Assembly: GCF_008085915.1 (NCBI RefSeq)
Contig: NZ_VSJK01000004.1
Span: forward strand, 186,001 to 250,000
Source of the DNA: Oceaniovalibus sp. ACAM 378
Lineage (GTDB): Bacteria; Pseudomonadota; Alphaproteobacteria; Rhodobacterales; Rhodobacteraceae
Reading direction: 5' to 3'
Length of the DNA stretch: 64,000 nucleotides
The position numbers and the translations under genes were made by a program. Shown piece after piece: positions 7,686 to 16,900 of this stretch (within the stretch, counting starts at the first letter, position 1; each line of letters starts with the position of its first letter). The notes under the pieces were generated by a model, which saw only the letters and a program-made list of their open reading frames with translations, did no database searches and was not told the DNA's origin.

Positions 7686-8783
7686 TCAAATCGGGTGCTG
7701 CGCCTGAACCGACATGTTTTTGCCGGTATCAAGTGTCGCAGCCAAGTCAAGATTGGATGAGATCGGCAGGATCGACATGAAATAGAGCGATATGAGTTCA
7801 CCCTGCCGGTGGACCCCCGTTTTCGAGAAGACCTGCTTCATGTAACTGCGCACCGTTGCCAGAGAAAGGTTCATCGCCTCGGCGGTTTCCGATACAGATT
7901 TACCGCTCAGGATTTCGTGGGCGGTCAGCCTCTCGGATCGGGTCAGACGATAGGCGCTGAAGAACTGTTCGCGCAGGTTGAAGTGATCGACCTGCCGCCC
8001 CTCGCACAGGATCAACACCAGCGGCGGCTCGGACCCCGCGATCGGCGTGACGACAACCAGTTTCGCAACACCCGTATCGGCCAGGATCGGAATGATCGAG
8101 GTTCGCTTCGTCGCACCGGTCGCGACACGAACCGCCTCTTCCAGAACCGGTCTGTTTTGACTGTCGCGCAGAAACAATCTCCCGTTGCACACAGTCCATT
8201 CCGAGGCGGTCGGGGCGTTGAACTTGCCCATGCGACCGTCGAAACGGATCATGCATTGTGCCGTCACCACAAGAAATTCGATCGACAGCACCTGCAATGT
8301 CGTTTCAAGCAGACCCTCCGCCCAATGGGTCCGGGGTTTGGTGTCTTCTATCAGCTGCTGAGCCACATAGGTCACACCAATCTGCAAAAGCGCCTGTCGC
8401 GACGCCAGAGCGACTTCAGGCTCGGATTCAAATGCTGCGACGGGATAGACCGTCCCGACCGGTTCACCAATACCGATCAACGTCTTCTTTTCCGTCAGGA
8501 TAGGAATGGTGGTCCTCGCTTCATCCACCCTTGAACTGGCAATATCCGAAGACATCCGAATGGATGTGTGAACCGCCAATCGGCTTTCTGCCGTTCTGAT
8601 CAGCACGGCACTACGTTCGGAATCTGGCTCCGCATCTCCGCCAATCCATATTCTATGAAAGGATTGCTTGTCGGAATCGTAAAACCCCATCAGCACAATG
8701 GGAATGCCCGCACCCAGGCAAAATCGATTTGCAAATTCGCATCTTTGAGAATTAAACTGATCGCGATTCATATACTTTTGCAT
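7686..8783 (-). CDS. LuxR-type (FixJ/NarL fold) transcriptional regulator
   Basis: Encodes 365 residues. The C-terminal 60 residues form a LuxR helix-turn-helix (from about YRLTRSERLTAHEIL through SVSETAEAMNLSLATVRSYM to the KTGVHRQGELI end). The 290-residue N-terminus has no recognisable receiver or autoinducer domain; it could be two degenerate PAS/GAF-like sensory regions. The frame extends to a TTG at 8795, but GAGGGG ends five bases before the ATG at 8783, which is the better start. It converges on the RTX gene and may control the secretion module or the polysaccharide cluster to its right. Confidence 0.85.
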   Translation of the reverse strand: MQKYMNRDQFNSQRCEFANRFCLGAGIPIVLMGFYDSDKQSFHRIWIGGDAEPDSERSAVLIRTAESRLAVHTSIRMSSDIASSRVDEARTTIPILTEKKTLIGIGEPVGTVYPVAAFESEPEVALASRQALLQIGVTYVAQQLIEDTKPRTHWAEGLLETTLQVLSIEFLVVTAQCMIRFDGRMGKFNAPTASEWTVCNGRLFLRDSQNRPVLEEAVRVATGATKRTSIIPILADTGVAKLVVVTPIAGSEPPLVLILCEGRQVDHFNLREQFFSAYRLTRSERLTAHEILSGKSVSETAEAMNLSLATVRSYMKQVFSKTGVHRQGELISLYFMSILPISSNLDLAATLDTGKNMSVQAQHPI

Positions 8784-9221
8784 CTTACCCCTCAATCAGG
8801 GAATTCAATCGATAAATCCGACTGAAATTTAGCTTATATATTTTTTTACAATCTAATATTTCCATACTAATTTTAAAATGATCGCTGTCTGCAACCTATG
8901 TTAGGGACGCGTGAAAACTTACTATGAATTCGACTCACCTTTATACCATTACGGGCAAACGTCTTGAGCTAAACAGCCTTAGGTTGCAAATTGAATTCGA
9001 CCACATAGTAGAGATGTTGTTTCCAAGAGTTGGCAGAAGGAATTGATCTCAAGAAGCGAGGCACCCGACACAATAATCTGCCATTCCTGTTCGCGGGCGT
9101 GTCGTTTTTTTTAAACGACCGCCTGAACCCAGAAAAACACTCTAAAAACCGCGAGATAGGTTGGCCGCCGCCCGAATGCCTCATAAGATGCGCTCTGCAC
9201 CTGTCGTCCCGGAGACCTGCC
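8784..9221. other. divergent intergenic region between regulator and polysaccharide cluster
   Basis: There are 438 bases without a supported gene. The part near 8825-8890 is markedly AT-rich (runs of T and TATATA), unlike the flanking coding DNA, and is a likely place for the LuxR-type gene promoter and for the promoter of the glycosyltransferase operon. The glycosyltransferase frame is open back to 9030, but its ribosome binding site (GGAGACC) lies at 9211-9217. Confidence 0.5.
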
Positions 9222-10274
9222 ATGACCGATCCCGCCCCGCCCCTGTTGCGCCGCGTCGCGCGCAAGGCCGATCATGTGGCGCGGCGTTTGCAACTTCTGG
9301 CGTCGATTCGCCGGATCCATGGACCCCGGCGGTTCGAACTGGCGCCAGACGATGTGGTCGTCGTGTTATTGATGCGCAACAGCGCCTATTATCTCGAGCC
9401 GCTGTTTTCCCATTATCGCAACCTTGGCGTGTCGCATTTCGTCTGCGTCGACAACGGATCGGATGATGACACGATTGAGATCGCCGCCCGCCAACCCGGA
9501 ACGATCATCCTGCAATCGCACCTGAAAATCGCCGAATTCGAGGTTGAATTCCGCCGCCACGCCGCCGAAACCTATGCCCGGGACCATTGGGTAATGTTTG
9601 TCGATACCGATGAATTGCTGGACTTTGAGGGTGCCGCCACTCTGGGTCTGCCCGGTCTCGCGCGCCATCTGCGCGACCGGGGTCACACCGCTCTGATGGC
9701 CCCAATGCTGGAGATGTTCGCGCCGGGCCCAATCAACGCCCATGCCGCCACGCCGTTCGAAACGGCATTGGACACGCACCGGTTCTACGATCTGACGCGG
9801 GTCATGCGGTACGAATATTACGACACCGAGAATATTTCGTTCAACTGGCTCGCTCGGCAGAACACGCTGGCCAATCCCGCCATGTGTTTCATGTTTGGGG
9901 GTGTGAGGCTCAAGGTGTTCGGTGAAATGTGCTGTTTAACCAAGCATCCGTTGGTCTTTGTCGGTAACGGGGTGTGGCCCAATCCGCACCCCCATTGCCC
10001 TGCTTTTGTACGGGTCAGCGATGCCATGGGCGTTCTGAAACACTATAAGTTCACCAATGATCCGCTGCGTCGTGATCTGGAAACGGTTCGCGACGGGATC
10101 GTGCCCCATGGTGCGGACCGGCTGCGGGTCGAAACGGTGCGCGACAATCCCGACATATCCCTGTTCAGCCATGATGCGCGGGAATATCGTGATGTTGAGC
10201 AGTTGTACGATGATGGGTTCCTGCTGCGCTCAAACGCGCTGAGCGCCAGAGTTGCCAATGCCCGGACGGTCTGA
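9222..10274 (+). CDS. GT-A fold glycosyltransferase, family 2-like
   Basis: Encodes 350 residues. It contains a nucleotide-sugar binding start (DDVVVVLLMRNSAYYLEPLF), the DNGSDDDT signature, and the metal-binding FVDTDELLDF (DxD-like). This matches the Glyco_tranf_2_4 subgroup of family 2 glycosyltransferases, which often act in polysaccharide or surface glycan synthesis. It is a cytoplasmic enzyme without membrane segments. The start at 9222 has GGAGACC upstream; the longer frame from 9030 lacks one. It is the first gene of the polysaccharide cluster and overlaps the next gene by 17 bases. Donor and acceptor sugars cannot be read from sequence. Confidence 0.85.
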   Translation: MTDPAPPLLRRVARKADHVARRLQLLASIRRIHGPRRFELAPDDVVVVLLMRNSAYYLEPLFSHYRNLGVSHFVCVDNGSDDDTIEIAARQPGTIILQSHLKIAEFEVEFRRHAAETYARDHWVMFVDTDELLDFEGAATLGLPGLARHLRDRGHTALMAPMLEMFAPGPINAHAATPFETALDTHRFYDLTRVMRYEYYDTENISFNWLARQNTLANPAMCFMFGGVRLKVFGEMCCLTKHPLVFVGNGVWPNPHPHCPAFVRVSDAMGVLKHYKFTNDPLRRDLETVRDGIVPHGADRLRVETVRDNPDISLFSHDAREYRDVEQLYDDGFLLRSNALSARVANARTV

Positions 10275-11232
10275 AGTGTTGCGTGAGACCGCCATCGCCG
10301 CGGTCGTCATCGGGCGCAACGAAGGTGAGCGGCTGACGGAATGTCTTGCTTCATTGTCGGGGCGGGTGGCGCGGATCGTCTATGTCGATTCAGGATCGAC
10401 CGACGGCAGCATTGCGGCGGCCCGGGCGCAGGGGGCCGAGGTGGTGAGCCTTGATTTGAGCCGCCCGTTCACGGCCGCGCGGGCACGCAATGCGGGTCTG
10501 GCCCTGCTGGACGCGCAACAGACCCCACTGGTGCAACTGCTGGACGGCGACTGCGCCCTGCGGGAGGGTTGGCTGGATGCCGCGCGCGAATTTCTGACCG
10601 ATCATCCCGATGCCGCGGTTGTCTGTGGGCGGCGACGCGAAAGGTTTCCGCAAGTATCGGTCTATAACCGCATGGCGGACCGCGAATGGGACACTCCGGT
10701 CGGTCGCGCTCTGGCCTGTGGTGGCGACGCGATGATGCGGCTGGCGGCGGTGCAGGCTCTCGGTGGCTACCGCGAGGATCTGATCGCAGGCGAAGAGCCT
10801 GAACTTTGCCTGCGTTTGCGCCGTGCCGGGTGGCAGGTGCACCGGATCAATGCCGAAATGACGTGTCACGACGCCGCGATGACCCGTTTTGCCCAGTGGT
10901 GGACCCGCAGCCGCCGCGCCGGCCATGCCTTTGCCGAAGGTGCGGCGTTGCATGGTGGCCCGCCGGATCGTCATTGGGTCGCCGAGACGCGCCGCGCATT
11001 GATCTGGGGTGCAGTGTTGCCCGCGATTGCCGTGCTTGGCGCAGTCGTCACCCCATGGTCACTGGCCTTGCTGGCCGCCCTGCCCGCCCAGATCGTGCGG
11101 CTGACCCGGCGGATGGGATTTGAGGCGGCGTTCTTTACCGTGCTCGGAAAATTCCCCGAAGCGCAGGGCGTTCTGAGCTTTCATCTGAACCGCATTCTGG
11201 GTCGCAAACGCGGGTTGCTGGAATATCGCTGA
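10258..11232 (+). CDS. family 2 glycosyltransferase
   Basis: Encodes 324 residues. The catalytic GT-A domain is visible: AAVVIGRNEGERLTECLASL, VDSGSTDGS, a DxD-type site at LLDGDC, and the acceptor-region acidic motif GEEPELCLRLRRAGW (ED/EE-like). One or two hydrophobic segments lie near the C-terminus (about residues 245-275), so it is probably membrane-associated. The chosen ATG at 10258 overlaps the preceding gene; a TTG six bases earlier is an alternative. It is a likely sugar-adding enzyme for the repeat unit of the exopolysaccharide. Confidence 0.87.
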   Translation: MPGRSEVLRETAIAAVVIGRNEGERLTECLASLSGRVARIVYVDSGSTDGSIAAARAQGAEVVSLDLSRPFTAARARNAGLALLDAQQTPLVQLLDGDCALREGWLDAAREFLTDHPDAAVVCGRRRERFPQVSVYNRMADREWDTPVGRALACGGDAMMRLAAVQALGGYREDLIAGEEPELCLRLRRAGWQVHRINAEMTCHDAAMTRFAQWWTRSRRAGHAFAEGAALHGGPPDRHWVAETRRALIWGAVLPAIAVLGAVVTPWSLALLAALPAQIVRLTRRMGFEAAFFTVLGKFPEAQGVLSFHLNRILGRKRGLLEYR

Positions 11233-11233
11233 T

Positions 11234-11986
11234 TCAGCGGCGCCGCAGACGCAGGGCCGCCAAGACCTGCCCCGGCAGGATCGCCGCACTGGCCGCATAG
11301 CGCGGCACCATGCGCCGGGGTTCCTGTATCGTGCGCCAGAGCCATTCCAGCGCCACGGCCCGCATCCAGCGGGGTGCGCGCACCTGATGGCCAGAGAGAA
11401 AATCCAGCCCCGCACCGATAGACACAAAGCCAACGCGCGGCACCTCGCGGCGTCCGCGCGCCGCCAGTTGTTCCTGCTTGGGCGCGCCCAAAGCCAGGAA
11501 ACACAACTGCGCGCCTGACGCGTCCAGATCGGCCAGAATCGCCGCCGCCTCGGCGCCCGACGGATCGAACACGCCCGACGGCGCGTGGCGCATCACCATA
11601 TTCAAGCCCGGCACGCGCGCCATCAGCGCCCGTGTCGCAAGGTCCAGCGCCTCTTGCTTGCTGCCGATCATCGCCACCGACACCCCGGTTTCAACCGCCA
11701 GTTCGCACAGCGGCACGATCATGTCAGACCCCGGCATCAGTTCGACCGGCTGCCCCGCGAGACGCGACAGCCAGACGATCGGCCGTCCGTCGGCCACCAC
11801 CAGATCCTGACTGCAATAGGCATCGGTAAACGCGGTCGAGGCGCGCATCTTGACGATGTGATCAAGGTTGATCGTCGCCAGCGCGAATCCCCGGCCGGAA
11901 ACAAACCGTTGCCGGATCGTCTGCATCAGCCCGGCCCGGGTGGGCATATTGATCGTGATCCGGCGCCTGCCGAAGACAAAATGCAC
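11234..11986 (-). CDS. WecG/TagA/CpsF-family glycosyltransferase
   Basis: Encodes 250 residues with the family's hallmark segments: ATINLDHIVKMR, LVVADGRPIVWLSRL, LPGSD-like ELMPGSDMI, and FLALGAPKQEQ, ending in GAGLDFLSG and the RAPRWMRAVALEWLWR region. Members transfer N-acetyl-mannosaminyl or related residues to undecaprenyl-linked intermediates at the membrane. It is convergent with the preceding glycosyltransferase (one base between stops) and divergent from the polymerase-like gene. The length is as usual for the family. Confidence 0.92.
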   Translation of the reverse strand: MHFVFGRRRITINMPTRAGLMQTIRQRFVSGRGFALATINLDHIVKMRASTAFTDAYCSQDLVVADGRPIVWLSRLAGQPVELMPGSDMIVPLCELAVETGVSVAMIGSKQEALDLATRALMARVPGLNMVMRHAPSGVFDPSGAEAAAILADLDASGAQLCFLALGAPKQEQLAARGRREVPRVGFVSIGAGLDFLSGHQVRAPRWMRAVALEWLWRTIQEPRRMVPRYAASAAILPGQVLAALRLRRR

Positions 11987-12197
11987 AGGATTTCCCCAAT
12001 CTTGCCAGCGGCTTGGTCAAATCGTCCCAACCGCGTCCATTTCGTTCAGTCCGGGCGCGGCACAATTTCCGGCCCGTGTTGCAGCGGTGCCAACATGCAA
12101 CAGTCAGACGCCAATCAAAACGGCTATGACGGCGACAGCCACGCGTCAGCCTGTTAGTGTTGCGCGATCACAACCACCAAGGCCAGTCCGACACCCC

Positions 12198-13652
12198 ATG
12201 CCCAATCCGCTTGCCTATCTGATGCTGGCCATCTGGCCGCTGGTCACACTGCTTATGTTTCGTCGGATGTCTGTCGAACGGGCACTGATCTGGAGCATTC
12301 TGGGCGGGTATCTGTTTCTTCCGCCGCTTGCAGAATTCAACCTGCCGCTGGTGCCATCAATGGACAAGACATCGATCCCGGCGCTGTCTGCGGCGCTGGT
12401 CCTGGTGTTTGCGATGGGCAAGCGGTTCGCGCTGTTACCACAGGCCAAGGTGGCGCGGCTGCTGGTTCTGGTCTTTGTGCTGGGCGCGATACCGACGGTT
12501 TTGACCAACCGCGACCCATTGTTTTTTGAGGTTCTGCAAAATTCCGATCCGGTTCAGTTCGTCACCGGATTTCTGCCCGGGCTGAACATCCGTGACATCG
12601 GGTCCGTCCTGATCGGTCAGGCCATCACCCTGCTGCCGTTCCTTCTGGCGCGGCAGTTTCTGGCGACGGCGACGGGGCTGCGCGAAATGCTGGTGGCGCT
12701 TGTGATCGGCGGGTTGATCTACTCGGTCCCCTCACTGATCGAAATTCGCGTGTCACCGCAGATCAACATCTGGGTTTACGGTTTTTTCCAGCACAGTTTC
12801 GAACAGATGATGCGCGACGGCGGGTTCCGACCCATCGTGTTTCTGCCCCACGGGTTGTGGCTGGCGCTGTTCGTGCTGATGACGTTGGTGGCCGCCGCCG
12901 CGCTGTTCCGTCAGGCCGAGGGGCAACAACGGGTGCGCCTGATGATGGTAACGGGCTATCTCGCCGTGCTTTTGGTGCTGTGTAAAAGCCTCGCGTCGAT
13001 GATGTACGGTGTTGCTCTGGTTCCACTGGTCCTGTTCGCATCGCCCAAGGCACAGATTCGCGTGGCGCTGGTTTTTGCCCTGATCGCCGTCACCTATCCA
13101 ATGCTGCGCAATTTCCAACTTGTCCCGCTGGACTGGATCCTCGCTCAGGCCGAGTCATACAGCCCCGATCGGGCGCAATCGCTGGGCTTTCGGTTCAACA
13201 ATGAGCAGATATTGCTGGAGCGTGCCGCCGAAAAAGATCTGTTCGGCTGGGGCGGCTGGGGGCGCAATCTGATCCGCCACTCGGAAACCGGCCAAATCCT
13301 GTCGATCCCTGACGGGCGCTGGATCATTGTGTTCGGCACCTTTGGCTGGGTCGGTTATATCGCCGAATTCGGACTTCTGGCTCTGCCGGTCTTCTTGTTG
13401 TCGCGGTATATGCGCGCAGATCTGGCCGGGCGGATCTCACCTCATGCCGTTCCGCTGACGTTGATGCTGGCCATCACTTTGATCGATATGCTGTTGAATG
13501 CGACGCTGATTCCATTCACCTGGATGCTGGCGGGTGCGGTCCTGGGCCACCTTGAGAAAGTGCGCGCCGGCGATCCTTTGCGCGCCCCCCTGACCCACCC
13601 GCCGGTGATCGGCTCCGCCCCTGTTGCGACAGGGCGCCGCACCATCCTGTGA
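12198..13652 (+). CDS. multi-spanning membrane protein, O-antigen polymerase/ligase-like
   Basis: Encodes 484 residues with about eleven hydrophobic segments spread over the full length and a larger polar loop (about residues 310-370, containing GWGGWGRN) between late segments. That layout is typical of Wzy/O-antigen ligase-type proteins of polysaccharide clusters, although sequence conservation in these is low. The open frame reaches back to 11868; the ATG at 12198 fits the start of the first membrane helix (MPNPLAYLMLAIWPL). Probable role: polymerising lipid-linked repeat units on the periplasmic face. A different multi-spanning function cannot be excluded. Confidence 0.7.
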   Translation: MPNPLAYLMLAIWPLVTLLMFRRMSVERALIWSILGGYLFLPPLAEFNLPLVPSMDKTSIPALSAALVLVFAMGKRFALLPQAKVARLLVLVFVLGAIPTVLTNRDPLFFEVLQNSDPVQFVTGFLPGLNIRDIGSVLIGQAITLLPFLLARQFLATATGLREMLVALVIGGLIYSVPSLIEIRVSPQINIWVYGFFQHSFEQMMRDGGFRPIVFLPHGLWLALFVLMTLVAAAALFRQAEGQQRVRLMMVTGYLAVLLVLCKSLASMMYGVALVPLVLFASPKAQIRVALVFALIAVTYPMLRNFQLVPLDWILAQAESYSPDRAQSLGFRFNNEQILLERAAEKDLFGWGGWGRNLIRHSETGQILSIPDGRWIIVFGTFGWVGYIAEFGLLALPVFLLSRYMRADLAGRISPHAVPLTLMLAITLIDMLLNATLIPFTWMLAGAVLGHLEKVRAGDPLRAPLTHPPVIGSAPVATGRRTIL

Positions 13653-13986
13653 TTCTACCTGCAAACCGGCCTGTGCTATGGGCTTTTTTGCCAAACAGCG
13701 CCGGTCGTTCTTGTTGAACCCCGGTTCGCGGCTTAAACTGTTGCCAACCGGGAAACGGTGCGCTCTGAACTGGTGAAATGGGCGGTCTATCACGGCATCT
13801 CCATAAAATTGCCGCGTTCGCAAGTTAGCCTGGCAGCAAAGATGCGCCCGTCGCCGCCCGACCAGACGTCGGCGGGGGCCTGTCCCGATCTGCGGGCAGA
13901 TTGTTGAGACCGTTGCGAGAACCCGCCGGGCGATTGTGCCGTCGCGCCAAGGACAAGAACACGAGCGGAACAGGGGGCCGCGGGAC
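13653..13986. other. intergenic region upstream of the PKS
   Basis: There are 334 bases without a gene and no strong hairpin followed by T-run. It probably contains the promoter for the PKS-led operon. The PKS frame is open back to 13936, but no better start is visible there. Confidence 0.4.
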
Positions 13987-16900
13987 ATGACCACACCCAA
14001 ACGTCAAACCGGCGAAGACATCGCAATCGTCGGCATGGCCCTGACTGTGCCCGGCGCGGATTCGCCCGATGCGTTCTGGTCGAACCTGTCAGCCGGGGTC
14101 GAATCGATCCGCCGCCTGTCCGAGGACGAACTGCTTGCCGCAGGCGAATCCCCCGACCGGATGCGCCGCAAGAATTATGTCCCCGCGGCTGCCGTTCTGG
14201 ACGGGTTGGCCGACTTCGATGCCGATTTCTTTGGCTTCTCGCCGAAAGAGGCGGCGATCCTTGATCCGCAGCACCGCAAGTTCATGGAAACCGCATGGGC
14301 CGCGATGGAGCACGCCGGGCACCCTCCGGCCACACTGGGCGGACGGGTCGGCGTCTTTGCAGGCTGCGGCATGGGCAGCTATTTCTACTTCAACATCTGC
14401 TCGAACCCCGATCTGGTGAACGACACCGGCATGTTCCTGCTGCGCCACACCGGCAACGACAAGGATTTCCTGTCGACCCGGGTGTCGCATTTGTTCGATC
14501 TGAACGGCCCGTCGATCAATCTTCAGACCGCCTGCTCTACATCGCTGGTTGCCGTGCATTATGCCTGCAAGGCGCTGAACGACGGCGATTGCGACATGGC
14601 GCTGGCGGGCGGCGTGACGATCGAACTGCCACACGGGCGGGGCTATGAATTCAAGGAGAACGAAATCCTGTCGCCCGATGGTCACTGCCACGCCTTTGAC
14701 CACCGCGCGCAGGGCACTGTATTCGGGTCCGGCGCCGGCACCGTCGCCCTGCGCCGCTTGTCAGATGCTCTGCGCGACGGCGATCACATCTGGGCGGTGA
14801 TCAAGGGCAGCGCGGTCAACAACGACGGTGCGGCCAAGGCCGGATATCTGGCACCCTCCGTCGATGGTCAGGCGTCCGCGATCCGGCAGGCGTTGGAGCG
14901 TTCCGGCGTTCCGGCAGAAACTCTGGGCTATGTGGAATGCCACGGCACCGGCACCTTTCTTGGCGACCCGATCGAAGTGACTGCCCTGACCGAGGCCTGG
15001 CGCAGCCAGACCGACGCGACCGCCTTTGCCCGCATCGGCAGTGTCAAAACCAATATCGGCCACCTTGATACCGCCGCCGGCGTTGCCGGGCTGATCAAGA
15101 CCGCGCTGGCGTTGCACCACGGGCAAATTCCACCATCGCTGGGCTATGAATCCCCGAACCCTGCGATTGATTTCGACAACTCTCCATTCCAGGTGGCCGA
15201 CCGGCTGACCGACTGGCCGATTGCCGGAACACGCCGCGCTGCGGTCAACGCCCTGGGTGTCGGTGGCACCAATGCCCATGCGATTCTGGAACAGGCACCG
15301 ACCCGCGCCGCATCGGAAGACTCGGATTTTCCGTTCCAGATCCTGACGCTTTCGGCCAAATCCAAAGCCGCGCTGGACGCCAACGCGCAGGCCTTGGCCG
15401 ACCACCTTCGCACCCACCCCGAACAGCCGCTTGCCGATATCGCCTTCACCCTGAAAGAGGGGCGCGCGGGCTTCGACAAGCGGCGCGTTCTGGTGGCGGA
15501 AACCCATGAACAGGCGATCGCCCTGCTTGAATCCGGCGATACCCGCCGCGTGTTCACCCATGACAAGGTGGCCGACAATCCCGGGGTGGTTTTCATGTTC
15601 CCGGGCGGCGGCGCGCAATATCCTGATATGGCGCGCGATCTGTACGAGACTGAACCGGTGTTTGCCGAGTGGATGGATCGCGGTCTGGATCACCTTGCGC
15701 CCCAGCTCGACTATGACATCCGCGCATTGTGGCTGCCCGAAGCCGGACAATCCGAAGCCGCCGCGAAGGCGCTGCAAAAGCCGTCCGTCCAGCTGCCGCT
15801 GATCATGATCGTCGAATATGCACTGGCGCAGCTGTGGATTTCATGGGGCGTCAAACCAACAGCGCTTGTCGGGCATTCCATGGGCGAAAACGTCGCCGCC
15901 TGTCTGGCCGGTGTCATCGGGTTTGAAGATTGCATTGACCTGATCCTGCTGCGCGGTCGCCTGTTCGATACCGTGCCCGCCGGTGGCATGTTGTCGATAT
16001 CCCTGTCGCCCGTCGCTCTGGCCCCCCTGCTGAATGACGACATCGACATCGCATCGACCAACGCACCGGGCCTGACCGCCGTTTCCGGGCCGCAGGATGC
16101 GCTGGACCGGCTGGCCGAAGTGCTGCGGGAAAAGGACATCGAGTTTCAGCGGATCGCAATCGACATCGCCGCCCATTCCCGCATGCTCGACCCGATCCTG
16201 AGCGATTATCGTGCGTTTCTGGCCGGGATTGAACTGTCGGCGCCGATGCTGCCGGTGATCTCGAACCGTACCGGGCAACCGCTGAGTGATGAACAGGCGA
16301 CCGATCCCGACTATTGGGTCGGGCAGTTGCGCAACACCGTGCGGTTTTCGGACTGTATCGACTATCTGACGCGGGAGCCTCGCCGCGTGTATCTGGAATG
16401 TGGTCCGGGCAAGGCCCTGTCATCGCTGACCCAGATGTGCGGTGCTTCGCCGGGTCAGGTGCTGTCATCGCTGCGCCATCCAGATCAGGATATGGCCGAT
16501 GATGCGTTCCATTTTCAGACACTGGGGCGGCTCTGGGCCACTGGGGTTTCCATCGACTGGCCGCAGATCTGGGGCGAGGCGCGGCGCAATCGTGTGCCCC
16601 TGCCAACCTATCAATTCCAGCGGGCACGGTATTTCATCGAGCCGGGCAAGGCGGTTGCCGGGGCAGAAAGCGCACCCTTGCGACGGGCGGATGACATTGC
16701 CGACTGGGGATGGTCCACCGTCTGGCGACCGCGCCTTGCCGGACTTGATGCAGAGCTTGAAGATACGCTTATAACACCATTGAAATGGCTTATTTTTCTA
16801 GATGATTCCGGCACCGGCCGGGCCGTCGCATCACGCCTGACCGAAGCGGGCCATATGGTTAGCACGGTCCGTTCGGGCGATACATTTGCACGGCTGGCTG

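Noticed and set aside
7473-7760. 95-codon frame downstream of the RTX gene
   Set aside because: It runs through two strong hairpins and overlaps the end of the LuxR-type gene.
11868-12197. N-terminal extension of the polymerase-like frame
   Set aside because: It overlaps the divergent TagA-like gene start and lacks hydrophobic character; the membrane protein begins at 12198.
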